From NCBI GenBank assembly GCA_017536285.1, contig JAFXHP010000037.1, positions 1 through 14,657 on the forward strand: a stretch of 14,657 nt of DNA, in the 5' to 3' direction. Source of the DNA: Clostridia bacterium. GTDB lineage: Bacteria; Bacillota_A; Clostridia; UMGS1883; HGM11501. A program made the translations under genes and the position numbers. Each line of letters starts with the position of its first letter. The stretch's first letter is position 1. The notes under the pieces are model-generated. The model searched no databases, had not been told where the DNA came from, and saw only the letters and a list, made by a program, of their open reading frames with translations. Shown here in pieces: positions 1 to 6,220 of the stretch.

Positions 1-30
1 ATCTAGTGTAAAATGTGTATAGGACTTCAT
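1..30 (-). CDS. IS30-family transposase, first 10 codons (runs off left edge)
   Basis: Reading leftward from the ATG at 30-28, the first ten codons give MKSYTHFTLD. This matches the N-terminal start typical of IS30-family DDE transposases (a Y-x-H-x-T-L-[ED] segment opening the helix-turn-helix DNA-binding region). A good ribosome site, GGAGG on the minus strand at 40-36, sits 5 nt before the ATG. The remaining roughly 300 or more codons lie outside the window, so the catalytic residues cannot be seen. Upstream there is a promoter-like pair (67-95) and an end sequence near 105-133 that resembles the IS30 inverted repeat. The family call rests on ten residues plus that end, so it is likely but not certain. 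Confidence 0.7.
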   Translation of the reverse strand, partial: MKSYTHFTLD

Positions 31-93
31 ATAAACCTCCGTGTTATTGTATTTGTGGTTATTTACATTTTACACTAAAGTTTATATGAAGTC
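4..93. repeat. Two interleaved inverted repeats around the transposase start
   Basis: Two perfect inverted pairs are visible: 13 bp (4-16 with 65-77) and 14 bp (23-36 with 80-93). The right arms overlap the -10 and -35 of the transposase promoter. The left arms overlap the last base of the ribosome site, the ATG, and codons 2-3 and about 5-9. The arrangement is crossed (A, B, A', B'), so both long stems are unlikely to form fully at once. Confidence 0.8.
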
Positions 94-95
94 TA
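67..95 (-). promoter_or_regulatory. Promoter of the IS30-type transposase
   Basis: On the minus strand, TAGACT (95-90) and TAAAAT (72-67) are separated by 17 bp. This predicts a transcript start near 60, leaving a leader of about 30 nt before the transposase ATG. Both hexamers fall inside sequences that are reverse complements of the transposase start region (see the repeat entry). Confidence 0.55.
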
Positions 96-104
96 TTTAT
101 TTTT

Positions 105-133
105 AGGTGTTGCACTTAATATTATAATCTGCC
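105..133 (-). mobile_element. Outer end of the IS30-type element
   Basis: Read on the minus strand, the segment ending about position 131-133 contains CAGATT, an AT tract and then GTGCAACACC. This resembles IS30-type terminal repeats, which have an AGATT start and a GCAACA inner end. The exact boundary and any target duplication cannot be set because the other end is outside the window. Confidence 0.45.
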
Positions 134-290
134 CTCCCTTGTGTAAAGGGAGGTGTCTTCAGGAGATTTTCGGCCAAAGGCGAAATCTCCGATGACGGAG
201 GGATTGTCATTCTGACTTCGGAGATTTTTATCATCCGAAAAATCTCCTATGGAAGAATCTCCCACGGAAGAATCCCCCACAGAATCCCTA
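131..290. repeat. Palindrome-rich intergenic repeat next to the IS end
   Basis: The stretch holds three successive palindromes. CCTCCCTT/AAGGGAGG lies at 133-153. GGAGATTT (162-169) pairs with AAATCTCC (183-190). GGAGATTTTT (220-229) pairs with AAAAATCTCC (238-247). A degenerate tandem of GGAAGAATC(T/C)CCCAC units follows at 251-288. The first part resembles a non-coding repeat I associate with gut clostridia; this is memory, not a search. I see no gene between 31 and 336. Confidence 0.6.
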
Positions 291-336
291 CTTTCCACTT
301 TGCCTTTTGCCGCAATCCTTCTGCCCTTTCGGTCAA

Positions 337-645
337 TTATTCCGGGGGCATTGATTTACTGTCTGATACCGCCTTCGCAAGTGTCGGATTCGCAAGGGAG
401 GTTTCGGGCTTAAATCGTGCCTTGTCATTTTCCGCCCTTATCTCCGTTCCTTTTTTCCACACCGCATAAGCCGTTTCCCCGTCAATGGAAAGGTCTTCTC
501 CCAGCTTTGCCGCATCCATAAAGGAAACCCCGCTTGCCCCGGCATAGAAATACACCTGCGCATCCTCGTTAAGCGGAGCACCGTTAAGCCCCGTCGAAAC
601 CAACGTTTCCGCCTGTGCTTCGGTAATCTGCCCATCTTCCACCAT
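337..645 (-). CDS. Unrecognised 102-residue protein, possibly a 3' gene remnant
   Basis: I do not recognise this protein. It is hydrophilic and acidic-leaning, without a signal peptide or membrane segment, and ends SKSMPPE. The same frame continues upstream of the first ATG for about 18 sense codons (reading KGNTDAKVGALFRH just before the Met) and then meets a TAA near 699-701, directly beside the clpP terminator. No good ribosome site precedes the ATG, only a weak TAGG. Coding-like sequence upstream of the ATG, the missing start signals and a base composition richer in GC than its neighbours suggest the tail of a longer gene cut by rearrangement. It sits between a repeat with an IS end and clpP. 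It could also be a genuine short gene. Confidence 0.4.
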   Translation of the reverse strand: MVEDGQITEAQAETLVSTGLNGAPLNEDAQVYFYAGASGVSFMDAAKLGEDLSIDGETAYAVWKKGTEIRAENDKARFKPETSLANPTLAKAVSDSKSMPPE

Positions 646-706
646 GTGCCTAAAAAGGGCACCTACTTTCGCATCAGTATTCCCTTTGCTTATCGCTCTT
701 TAAATC

Positions 707-737
707 AAAAAAGGAAATGCTTTCGCATTTCCTTTTT
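707..737 (-). terminator. clpP transcription terminator
   Basis: A perfect 13-bp stem (708-720 with 725-737) is closed by a GAAA tetraloop on the minus strand and followed by a run of T. It lies 2 bp past the clpP stop codon, the position expected for an intrinsic terminator. Confidence 0.9.
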
Positions 738-739
738 CC

Positions 740-1318
740 TTATTTAATTATTCCGTCGATTATGCCGTAAGCAACAGCTTCTTCTGCATTTAAAATATAA
801 TCACGTTCAGTATCACGTGTTACATCCTCCATGGTTTTTCCTGTGTTTTCGGCAAGGATACCGTTTAAGAGTCTCTTTGTCTTAAGCATATCCTTCGTGT
901 GAATATCCATATTGGTTGCCTGACCGCCGACACCGCCAAGTACCTGATGGATTAAAATTTTTCCATTCTTCATGGAATAACGCTTGCCCTTAGCTCCGCC
1001 TGAGAGAAGCACAGCCCCCATAGATGCCGCAAGACCTGCACAGATTGTGGTGACAGGGCTTTCGATTGCCTGCATGGTATCGTAAATCGCAAGACCTGCT
1101 GATACCGAGCCTCCTGGAGAATTTATATACATCTTGATTTCTTCGCCCGGAGCGATGCTGTCAAGATATAAAAGCTGAGAAACAATGGAAGCCGACAAAT
1201 CGTCGTCAACCTCAGAAAAGAGAAAAATCTTTCTTTCCTTCAAAAGTTCAGAATAGCAATTTGTTTTTGCCAGCGAGCCATCCTTGCCCTCTTTTAATAT
1301 AATGGGATCAATTATCAT
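740..1318 (-). CDS. clpP: ATP-dependent Clp protease proteolytic subunit ClpP (stand-alone copy)
   Basis: This is the serine peptidase of family S14 whose two heptameric rings form the degradation chamber used by Clp ATPases. The 192-residue product shows the catalytic triad: Ser99 in AASMGA, His124 in ILIHQVLGG and Asp173 in DTERD. It also has the MYINSPGG strand and the KGKRY and GGQATN segments. I start at ATG 1318, where AAAGGA lies 8 nt upstream. The longer open frame to 1423 adds a stretch that crosses the -10 of the promoter and is not translated. There is no E. coli-type propeptide. No clpX or tig is adjacent, unlike the usual housekeeping locus, so this may be a paralogue. I saw no CtsR or CIRCE operator. 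Confidence 0.93.
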   Translation of the reverse strand: MIIDPIILKEGKDGSLAKTNCYSELLKERKIFLFSEVDDDLSASIVSQLLYLDSIAPGEEIKMYINSPGGSVSAGLAIYDTMQAIESPVTTICAGLAASMGAVLLSGGAKGKRYSMKNGKILIHQVLGGVGGQATNMDIHTKDMLKTKRLLNGILAENTGKTMEDVTRDTERDYILNAEEAVAYGIIDGIIK

Positions 1319-1367
1319 AAGTCTTATCCTTTCCCGCCTCAGGCGTCTTTCTCTGATTTTGAAAAGT

Positions 1368-1396
1368 AGTATATCACAAAAACCAAAACAATGCAA
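1368..1396 (-). promoter_or_regulatory. clpP sigma-A promoter
   Basis: On the minus strand, TTGCAT (1396-1391) and TATACT (1373-1368) are spaced by 17 bp. The predicted start near 1361 gives a leader of about 43 nt. The same two hexamers recur in the alcohol dehydrogenase promoter at 8452-8480. Confidence 0.75.
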
Positions 1397-1710
1397 GTAA
1401 AAGAATTTTCTTTTTTTGGACAAATTTTGTTAGTAAGAATTTATCTTTCAATCGAATTATTTCATTCTTCCGTGCACAAAAGGCTTTTCGGGTTTTGATT
1501 TTATTCGTTGCATAAACGGAAAATCCTTTTCGGATTTTCTTCGTTTCCGCAACTTCGTTCCGTAAATTGCCTTGTTGCGTGTTTACCCGGTTATCGCACA
1601 AAACCCTTTTCGGGTTTTGATTCTTTCGTTTCGTAAATTGCCTTGTTGCGTGTTTACTGCACTCATTTCTTTATGGAAATTTTCCAGAAAGCTTTTCGCT
1701 TTCTGCTTTT

Positions 1711-1809
1711 TTTGTTTCACTCGCTAAAAGGCTTTTCGCCTTTTTCCACCCATTTACGCCAAGTAAATGCTCCGCAAAACTTGGCTACATCGGTGACGCT
1801 CGCAAAACT
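1711..1809 (+). repeat. 99-bp intergenic repeat, copy 1
   Basis: Aligned by eye to 4464-4562, this has 5 mismatches and no gaps over 99 bp. It includes one AAAAGGC/GCCTTTT hairpin and ends in GCTCGCAAAACT. Both copies lie in gene-free DNA, downstream (3') of minus-strand genes. Confidence 0.9.
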
Positions 1810-1812
1810 ATC

Positions 1813-1844
1813 GTATAAAAATTTCTTTATGGAAATTTTTATAC
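1813..1844 (-). terminator. Hairpin at the end of the lipoprotein gene
   Basis: A perfect 13-bp AT-rich stem (1813-1825 with 1832-1844) encloses a 6-nt loop and overlaps the stop codon at 1839-1841. The 3' arm carries five T but is followed by ATACG rather than a longer T-run. It is a weak terminator or an RNA 3'-end stabiliser; the downstream repeat hairpins may add termination. Confidence 0.5.
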
Positions 1845-3380
1845 TAAAAACCAGCTATAGGCTTCCACATAAACACCCGTTGGGCTTATTTTCGGAATAA
1901 CAATGTTTTTCTTCGCAGCAACCTCTGTAGTTTTGAAATAAATTCCCACAAGCGGAGCACTTTCCGCCATAGCTTTACCAAACTTTTTTGCCTCAGAAAC
2001 AAGGCTTTCACCTTCAGCCGCCGCAAGTGCCGCAATTCTCATATCCATAACTCCGCCGGAATAACCAAATACATTGGCACTTCCGCCGCTACCTATAAGA
2101 AAAGCAAAATTAGCGGCATTTCCTATGGTACATCCTCCAATAAAAGCATCATAATTACCCGATGTAAGTCTTTCCTTATAGCTTGAATATGATAAAATTT
2201 CCACATCCGCAGAAATTCCGTAATTAAGCAACCAATGGCTAAGGAAATTAGCAATACCGACACGGACAGAATCATCTTCATTTACTATTATGCTGAATTT
2301 TAAACTTTTTCCGTCTTTTTCATAAACGCCGGCTCCGCCCATTTTCCATCCGTCTCTCGTGAGTATATCCGAAACCTCTCCTATATCCGTCTCGTCAGTC
2401 TCGAATGCGTAAAAATACGCCGCCGGATTTACTGGAGTAGAAGCAGCTGTTTCTACCTCTTCAAATTCATCCGCCAATGAAGCCTTTCTGCAGGCGGCAA
2501 AAATTGCTCTTCTTGCCGATTCCTCCGAGAAAAGATTTCCCGCCGAATTAAATCCGAGAAATTCAAATCTGTTGCTTTTACCTTTGTAAATCTTAATTCC
2601 TTTTCCCGACTTATCAGCAGTATTATCAGGATTTATGAGTATATCGGTTTCTCCCGATAAAAAGCTGGTTTCAGCTTTTATATCCGTATTCATATACAAA
2701 ACTTCAATTTCATCTATATACGGACGCCCCAAATGATATGAGCTGTTTTTTTCACACACCAGAGAAGTATAGCCAACATCCTCCTTACGACAGATAAACT
2801 GGCCTGTTCCGTTTGGCACATCCATTTTTCCGGGAGAACCGTCCTTTATTATTGGAAACGTAAGCATTGATGCAAAATTAGCTTCAGGATTGTAAAGTTC
2901 TATCACAATTTCTCCCGAATCTGATATTTCTGCATTTTTAATATTTCTGACACAGCCGGAAAAACTTCCTCCATTGTATCTTATATAATCAATGGTATAC
3001 TTAACGTCATAATTGGTAAGTGACGATCCGTCTGCAAAGGTGATACCGCCCTTTATTTTAAGTCTGGCCGTGAGATAATCATCAGACATGGAATACTCCG
3101 ACACAAGATTTTTCTTTTCGTTAAAATCATCGTCCAAAGTAAAAAGACCATCATAAAAAAGATACAAAAGTTCTCTGCAGCTTTCATAGTTTGTGGCAAG
3201 GGGATTAAACGTGTCGGGTTTTCTTGAAGAAACCCTTATTTTTCCTCCCTGTATCATGTTCTCCGTTGATGTTTTTTCCGTCTCCGTTACATTTTCAGTA
3301 ACTTCTTCTCTAACTTCCTTGCTGCAACCCACACAAAAAAGCATGGCGATAACAGTAATCATTGTAAAAATTTTTTTCAT
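1839..3380 (-). CDS. Oligopeptide/dipeptide ABC transporter substrate-binding lipoprotein (family 5 SBP)
   Basis: A 513-residue extracytoplasmic binding protein of the OppA/DppA class, expected to hang from the outer face of the membrane and deliver peptides or similar ligands to an ABC permease. Residues 1-19 form a lipoprotein signal ending FCVGC, so Cys19 is the lipidated residue. A Glu/Thr-rich linker (about 20-43) follows, then the SBP core: TFNPL at 57-61, YDGLFTLDDDF near 76-86 and GITFADGSSLTNYDVKYT near 112-129. I start at ATG 3380, which has AAAGGA 8 nt upstream. A TTG at 3401 would overlap the pgeF stop region and add seven residues before the signal peptide. The gene begins 13 bp after pgeF and is probably cotranscribed with it. 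No permease or ATPase gene is present, so its partner transporter is elsewhere. Ligand unknown. Confidence 0.88.
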   Translation of the reverse strand: MKKIFTMITVIAMLFCVGCSKEVREEVTENVTETEKTSTENMIQGGKIRVSSRKPDTFNPLATNYESCRELLYLFYDGLFTLDDDFNEKKNLVSEYSMSDDYLTARLKIKGGITFADGSSLTNYDVKYTIDYIRYNGGSFSGCVRNIKNAEISDSGEIVIELYNPEANFASMLTFPIIKDGSPGKMDVPNGTGQFICRKEDVGYTSLVCEKNSSYHLGRPYIDEIEVLYMNTDIKAETSFLSGETDILINPDNTADKSGKGIKIYKGKSNRFEFLGFNSAGNLFSEESARRAIFAACRKASLADEFEEVETAASTPVNPAAYFYAFETDETDIGEVSDILTRDGWKMGGAGVYEKDGKSLKFSIIVNEDDSVRVGIANFLSHWLLNYGISADVEILSYSSYKERLTSGNYDAFIGGCTIGNAANFAFLIGSGGSANVFGYSGGVMDMRIAALAAAEGESLVSEAKKFGKAMAESAPLVGIYFKTTEVAAKKNIVIPKISPTGVYVEAYSWFLV

Positions 3381-3393
3381 ATCTTCATTTCCT

Positions 3394-4188
3394 TTATTCA
3401 AGCTCTATTATTGCACCCAACGATCCGAATTTCCCTTTTCCTGCTCTGCTGGAAAAATAAAGCTGATTGTTACAAACCGTACATTCTCCTGCCAGGGAAA
3501 TATTTTCGTCCTTAAGCCCCGCTTCAATAAGGGTGCGTCTCACTGCTTCCCATAAATCGGCCCGATAATGTATACCGTCGCCTTCTTCTTTTATAAATGA
3601 CAAATCCCGGAAGCTTTCCGAAAACGCATCATATACATCTTTTTTAATTTGAAAACAGCACTTTCCGATGGATGGACCTATTGCCGCCAGAATATCTGTC
3701 GGGTCGCTTCCGTATTCATTCACCATCGCCTTAACAGCATTCAGCACTATTTTTTTCACAGTGCTCTTCCATCCTGAATGTATGGATGCACACACCTTTT
3801 TTTCTCTGTCATACAAAAGCACCGGCACACAATCGGCAGATGTGGAAAGGAGGGGGATTCCGCCTTTATCTGTAACGAGAGCATCACAGCCGACAGATAC
3901 CTTTACAGGCTCTTTTAAAATAGCAACCTTACTGTCATGCACCTGATTTGTTCTGCTTAAGTTTTCTTCTGTAAATGAAAGAGCCGAGCATACGACGTTT
4001 ACATTCTTTATAACAAATTCATCTCTGTCTCCCCTTAAAAAACCCAGATTTAAAGACGACAGATGTTCCTCTTCCGAAACCCCTCCGAGTCTCGTAGTGA
4101 AACAGTGTTTTACGCCCTCCTTTTCCAAAAGGGGACTTATAAGATATTCAAAATTTCCGCATTTTCTGTGTTCAAAACCAATTTTCAT
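3394..4188 (-). CDS. pgeF: Laccase-domain protein PgeF/YfiH (peptidoglycan editing factor or purine nucleoside phosphorylase type)
   Basis: A 264-residue cytosolic multicopper-polyphenol-oxidase fold protein. Family members in E. coli limit misincorporation of L-Ser into peptidoglycan precursors (YfiH/PgeF), and others have purine nucleoside phosphorylase/adenosine deaminase activity. The metal-binding triad is visible: His84 in QVHDSKV, Cys120 in TSADCVPVLL and His137 in SIHSGWKST. The CFTTRLGGVS start and the GPSIGKCCFQI segment are also typical, and the length is normal. ATG 4188 has AGGAGA just upstream. The peptide-binding lipoprotein follows by 13 bp, so a link to cell-wall peptides is possible but inferred. 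I see no clear promoter in the repeat-filled upstream region. Confidence 0.9.
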   Translation of the reverse strand: MKIGFEHRKCGNFEYLISPLLEKEGVKHCFTTRLGGVSEEEHLSSLNLGFLRGDRDEFVIKNVNVVCSALSFTEENLSRTNQVHDSKVAILKEPVKVSVGCDALVTDKGGIPLLSTSADCVPVLLYDREKKVCASIHSGWKSTVKKIVLNAVKAMVNEYGSDPTDILAAIGPSIGKCCFQIKKDVYDAFSESFRDLSFIKEEGDGIHYRADLWEAVRRTLIEAGLKDENISLAGECTVCNNQLYFSSRAGKGKFGSLGAIIELE

Positions 4189-4598
4189 AGTTTCTCCTCT
4201 GGCTATCCGGCTTTCACCGGTTTTCGTGCAAAAGGCTATTCGCCTTTTTTCTGCAGTTCTTTCGCAGTTATCGCTAAAAAGGCTGTTCGCCTTTTTCCTG
4301 CATATCTTTCGCAGTTATCGCACAAAACCCTTCACTTCGTTCCGGGCTTTCGTCGTCTGCGGAACTCGCCTTTCGGTGCGTTCCTCGCTTGCCTATGCTT
4401 CGCTCCGCAAAACGCTTTGTTGCAATGATTTCACACAAAAGGCTCTTCGCCTTTTGATACTAATTTGTTTCACTCGCTAAAAGGCTATTCGCCTTTTTCT
4501 ACCGATTTACGCCAAGTAAATGCTCCGCAAAACTTGGCTGCATCGGTAACGCTCGCAAAACTCCGCTCCGCAAAACGCTTTGTTGCGTTTTGCTGCGC
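4189..4598. repeat. Intergenic hairpin-repeat cluster 2
   Basis: This 410-bp gene-free stretch holds four AAAAGGC-TNTTC-GCCTTTT hairpins (4230-4248, about 4276-4296, 4437-4455 and 4479-4497). The second loop base is A, G, C and A in turn. It also contains a 23-bp perfect direct repeat (4401-4423 and 4564-4586), repeated GCAGTTATCGC words, and a CAAAACGC/GCGTTTTG stem (4571-4592) just past the mgtC stop. Any of the A/T-flanked hairpins could terminate transcription in either direction. Open frames here lack start signals. Confidence 0.8.
4464..4562 (+). repeat. 99-bp intergenic repeat, copy 2
   Basis: The partner of 1711-1809: 5 differences over 99 bp, no gaps, same orientation. Two of the differences fall in the hairpin loop and its flank, leaving the stem intact. 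Confidence 0.9.
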
Positions 4599-5270
4599 TT
4601 AATCTACCTTATGTACGCCTTCAAGCCCGATAAGAGAAGCAAAAAGTTCATCACTTCCCTTGCCCTGTCTGAGCTTAACTGTAAACAGCATCACTACATT
4701 TTTATCATCTTCTGTTGTTGTAAAATCAATATTTTTAATTTCTGTACAGTAAATATGAATTACCGAAAGAATATTAGCCACAGTCTCCGTATTGTTGTCC
4801 GCAGCAACATGGATTACAGCAAGCCCTTCACCGTTTCGCTTTGTCATTATGTATCCTAAAACTCTTAAAACGATAAGCATCATAAATGCCGCCGCAATAG
4901 CTCCGCCGTAATATCCGATTCCGATGGCAAGACCAACGCAAGCTATGGCCCAGAGTGTTGCCGCCGTGGTAAGACCACGTACTCTGTCGCCCTCTCTCAA
5001 AATCGTTCCGGCACCGAGAAAACCTATGCCTGATATAACCTGAGCGCCGAGACGTGCCACATCCGTAGAAAGTCCTTCCGTCACCATAAACGAACTTATC
5101 ATCATTGTAAGGCAGGCTCCCATACACACAAGTATGTGGGTTCGAAGTCCCGCAGGTCTGTGTTTATGTTCTCGCTCTATGCCGATAATACCGCCAAGTA
5201 TTCCGGCAAGTACCATCTTAAGCAGAATAATCCCCAGTTCTTCAAGATGAGCAATAGTAAACCAATCCAT
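4599..5270 (-). CDS. MgtC/SapB family membrane protein
   Basis: A 223-residue integral membrane protein. MgtC proteins are linked to growth at low magnesium and, in pathogens, survival in macrophages; their biochemical role is still debated. Family signatures are clear: IGIEREHKHRPAGLRTH (29-45), SGIGFLGAGTI (80-90) and VRGLTTAATLW (97-107). About five hydrophobic segments span residues 12-140. A soluble C-terminal ACT-like tail (about 150-223) follows. The ATG at 5270 has GGAGGG upstream. The gene has its own promoter and a structured leader, and stands as a single transcription unit between the central operon and the repeat cluster. mgtC as a gene name would be reasonable, but orthology is not shown. 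Confidence 0.9.
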   Translation of the reverse strand: MDWFTIAHLEELGIILLKMVLAGILGGIIGIEREHKHRPAGLRTHILVCMGACLTMMISSFMVTEGLSTDVARLGAQVISGIGFLGAGTILREGDRVRGLTTAATLWAIACVGLAIGIGYYGGAIAAAFMMLIVLRVLGYIMTKRNGEGLAVIHVAADNNTETVANILSVIHIYCTEIKNIDFTTTEDDKNVVMLFTVKLRQGKGSDELFASLIGLEGVHKVD

Positions 5271-5293
5271 ACTAACCCTCCAAAATTAAATAA

Positions 5294-5347
5294 AAAATGC
5301 ACAGAATAATACACATATAAACTCATGCTACTTACTCTCTGCATTTT
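5294..5347 (-). promoter_or_regulatory. Leader hairpin with U-run upstream of mgtC-like gene
   Basis: In the mgtC leader RNA, 5347-5336 can pair with 5305-5294 (11 pairs and one mismatch, 30-nt loop). The distal arm runs into six T, as in an intrinsic terminator, and this sits about 24 nt before the start codon. It could be an attenuator for mgtC, a terminator for read-through from the upstream operon, or both. I see no M-box-like core. Confidence 0.5.
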
Positions 5348-5370
5348 ATTATACTATTATATTATATAGA

Positions 5371-5399
5371 ATTATACTATATTTTATCTCTGTTGTCAA
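5371..5399 (-). promoter_or_regulatory. Perfect consensus sigma-A promoter of the mgtC-like gene
   Basis: On the minus strand, TTGACA (5399-5394) and TATAAT (5376-5371) both match consensus exactly, with a 17-bp spacer. The -35 starts 3 bp after the stop codon of the preceding gene. The predicted start near 5363 gives a leader of about 93 nt. Confidence 0.9.
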
Positions 5400-5401
5400 G
5401 A

Positions 5402-6208
5402 TTACATTTCAATTTCCAGGCAGACAGGATAGTGGTCAGAAAGAAGAATTCCATTTTCCTTATCATTCCATAAATTAACATTGTGCGTTTTCCCGGAAGT
5501 TTCCTTATCCGCAAAAATATAATCTATTTTAGAGGCTTCTTTTCTTTCTATATTCTGCGGAGACGCACTGTCTCGAAAACCGTGAAATGTAATTTCTATA
5601 TGTTCAGTCAAATCCTTATATTCCCCTCCGTTATATTCCTTAAGGAAGGTTATGGTCTTTGAATCCGGCTGTGCATTGAAATCTCCCAAAATAAATGTGG
5701 GACAATCAATCTTATCTTTATACTCTTTTGCCATTCCGACAATCTGGCATATGCCTTTTACTCTTGCATCATCACTTATATGGTCAAGATGTACGTTATA
5801 TAAACTTATAGGCTCATCCATATCCTTATGCTTTAATACTGCGTGAGGACATATTCTCGGATATTCGCTCTGAATCTCATATCTTGAAGCAGGAACATAG
5901 GGTGTCGGAGAAAGCCAGAAGCTTTCAAAAGCTAAAAGCTCCATGGAGTCCTTTCTGTATGCAACGGATAAGCCTTCACCTGTATAGTCAGATTGTCTTC
6001 CGTGACCCAGAATGATATAATCCTGAAGATAGTTTCTTAAAAATTCTCTTATGGGATCGGATATTTCCTGAAAGCAGATAACGTTAGGAGCTTCCTTTCT
6101 TATTTTTTCAAGTATCATACCTGCACGGTGAATAAAAGAATTAGCACCGTCCATAGGATGTGAGTACAAAGTTCTAATATTGAAGCTTACAATCTTCAGC
6201 TTGCTCAT
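5402..6208 (-). CDS. Endonuclease/exonuclease/phosphatase (EEP) family hydrolase
   Basis: A 268-residue metal-dependent phosphodiesterase-fold protein with all hallmark residues: Asn10 in SFNIR, Glu48 in CFQEIS, His140 and Asp142 in YNVHLDH, Asp176 and Asn178 in LGDFNAQP, Asp229 in KIDYIF, and Asp258-His259 in SDHYPV. The family includes AP endonucleases, DNase I-like enzymes, sphingomyelinases and sugar-phosphate or lipid phosphatases. There is no signal peptide, so it is probably cytoplasmic, and the substrate is unknown. The ATG at 6208 has AGGAGGG upstream. It is the last gene of a four-gene operon, 12 bp after the SLOG gene. No separate terminator follows; the mgtC promoter begins at once. 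Confidence 0.88.
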   Translation of the reverse strand: MSKLKIVSFNIRTLYSHPMDGANSFIHRAGMILEKIRKEAPNVICFQEISDPIREFLRNYLQDYIILGHGRQSDYTGEGLSVAYRKDSMELLAFESFWLSPTPYVPASRYEIQSEYPRICPHAVLKHKDMDEPISLYNVHLDHISDDARVKGICQIVGMAKEYKDKIDCPTFILGDFNAQPDSKTITFLKEYNGGEYKDLTEHIEITFHGFRDSASPQNIERKEASKIDYIFADKETSGKTHNVNLWNDKENGILLSDHYPVCLEIEM

Positions 6209-6220
6209 TTTGAGCCCTCC

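Larger units (their letters stand above)
1476..1845. repeat. Intergenic hairpin-repeat cluster 1
   Basis: This gene-free stretch between the lipoprotein gene and clpP is built of short hairpins, each with a C-TTTTC-G loop: 1519-1539, 1600-1618, 1685-1705 and 1726-1744. Stem sequences differ (GAAAATCC, AAAACCC, CAGAAAGC, AAAAGGC), but each has a perfect partner arm. It also holds a 26-bp perfect direct repeat (1561-1586 and 1632-1657) and a 19-bp one (1665-1683 and 1821-1839). Short open frames here are frames of the repeats, without ribosome sites. Confidence 0.8.

Noticed and set aside
4..93. H-type pseudoknot formed by the two crossed stems
   Set aside because: The stems are 13 and 14 bp while the joining segments are only 2 and 6 nt. 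Full simultaneous pairing is sterically unlikely; alternative stems are more reasonable.
1319..1423. Longer N-terminus of clpP
   Set aside because: It would cross the -10 of the predicted promoter; ATG 1318 has a good ribosome site.
1476..1845. CRISPR array
   Set aside because: Repeats are not regularly spaced, units differ in length, and no cas genes are present.
3381..3401. TTG start at 3401 for the peptide-binding lipoprotein
   Set aside because: ATG 3380 has a well-placed ribosome site and begins a canonical lipoprotein signal; the extension overlaps the pgeF stop region.
4063..4480. Plus-strand proteins of 121 and 127 residues in the repeat cluster and pgeF 5' end
   Set aside because: They overlap pgeF on the opposite strand and hairpin repeats, have low-complexity sequence and no ribosome site.
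5271..5364. Magnesium (M-box) riboswitch upstream of mgtC
   Set aside because: The leader is only about 93 nt, too short for the known M-box fold, and I see none of its core.
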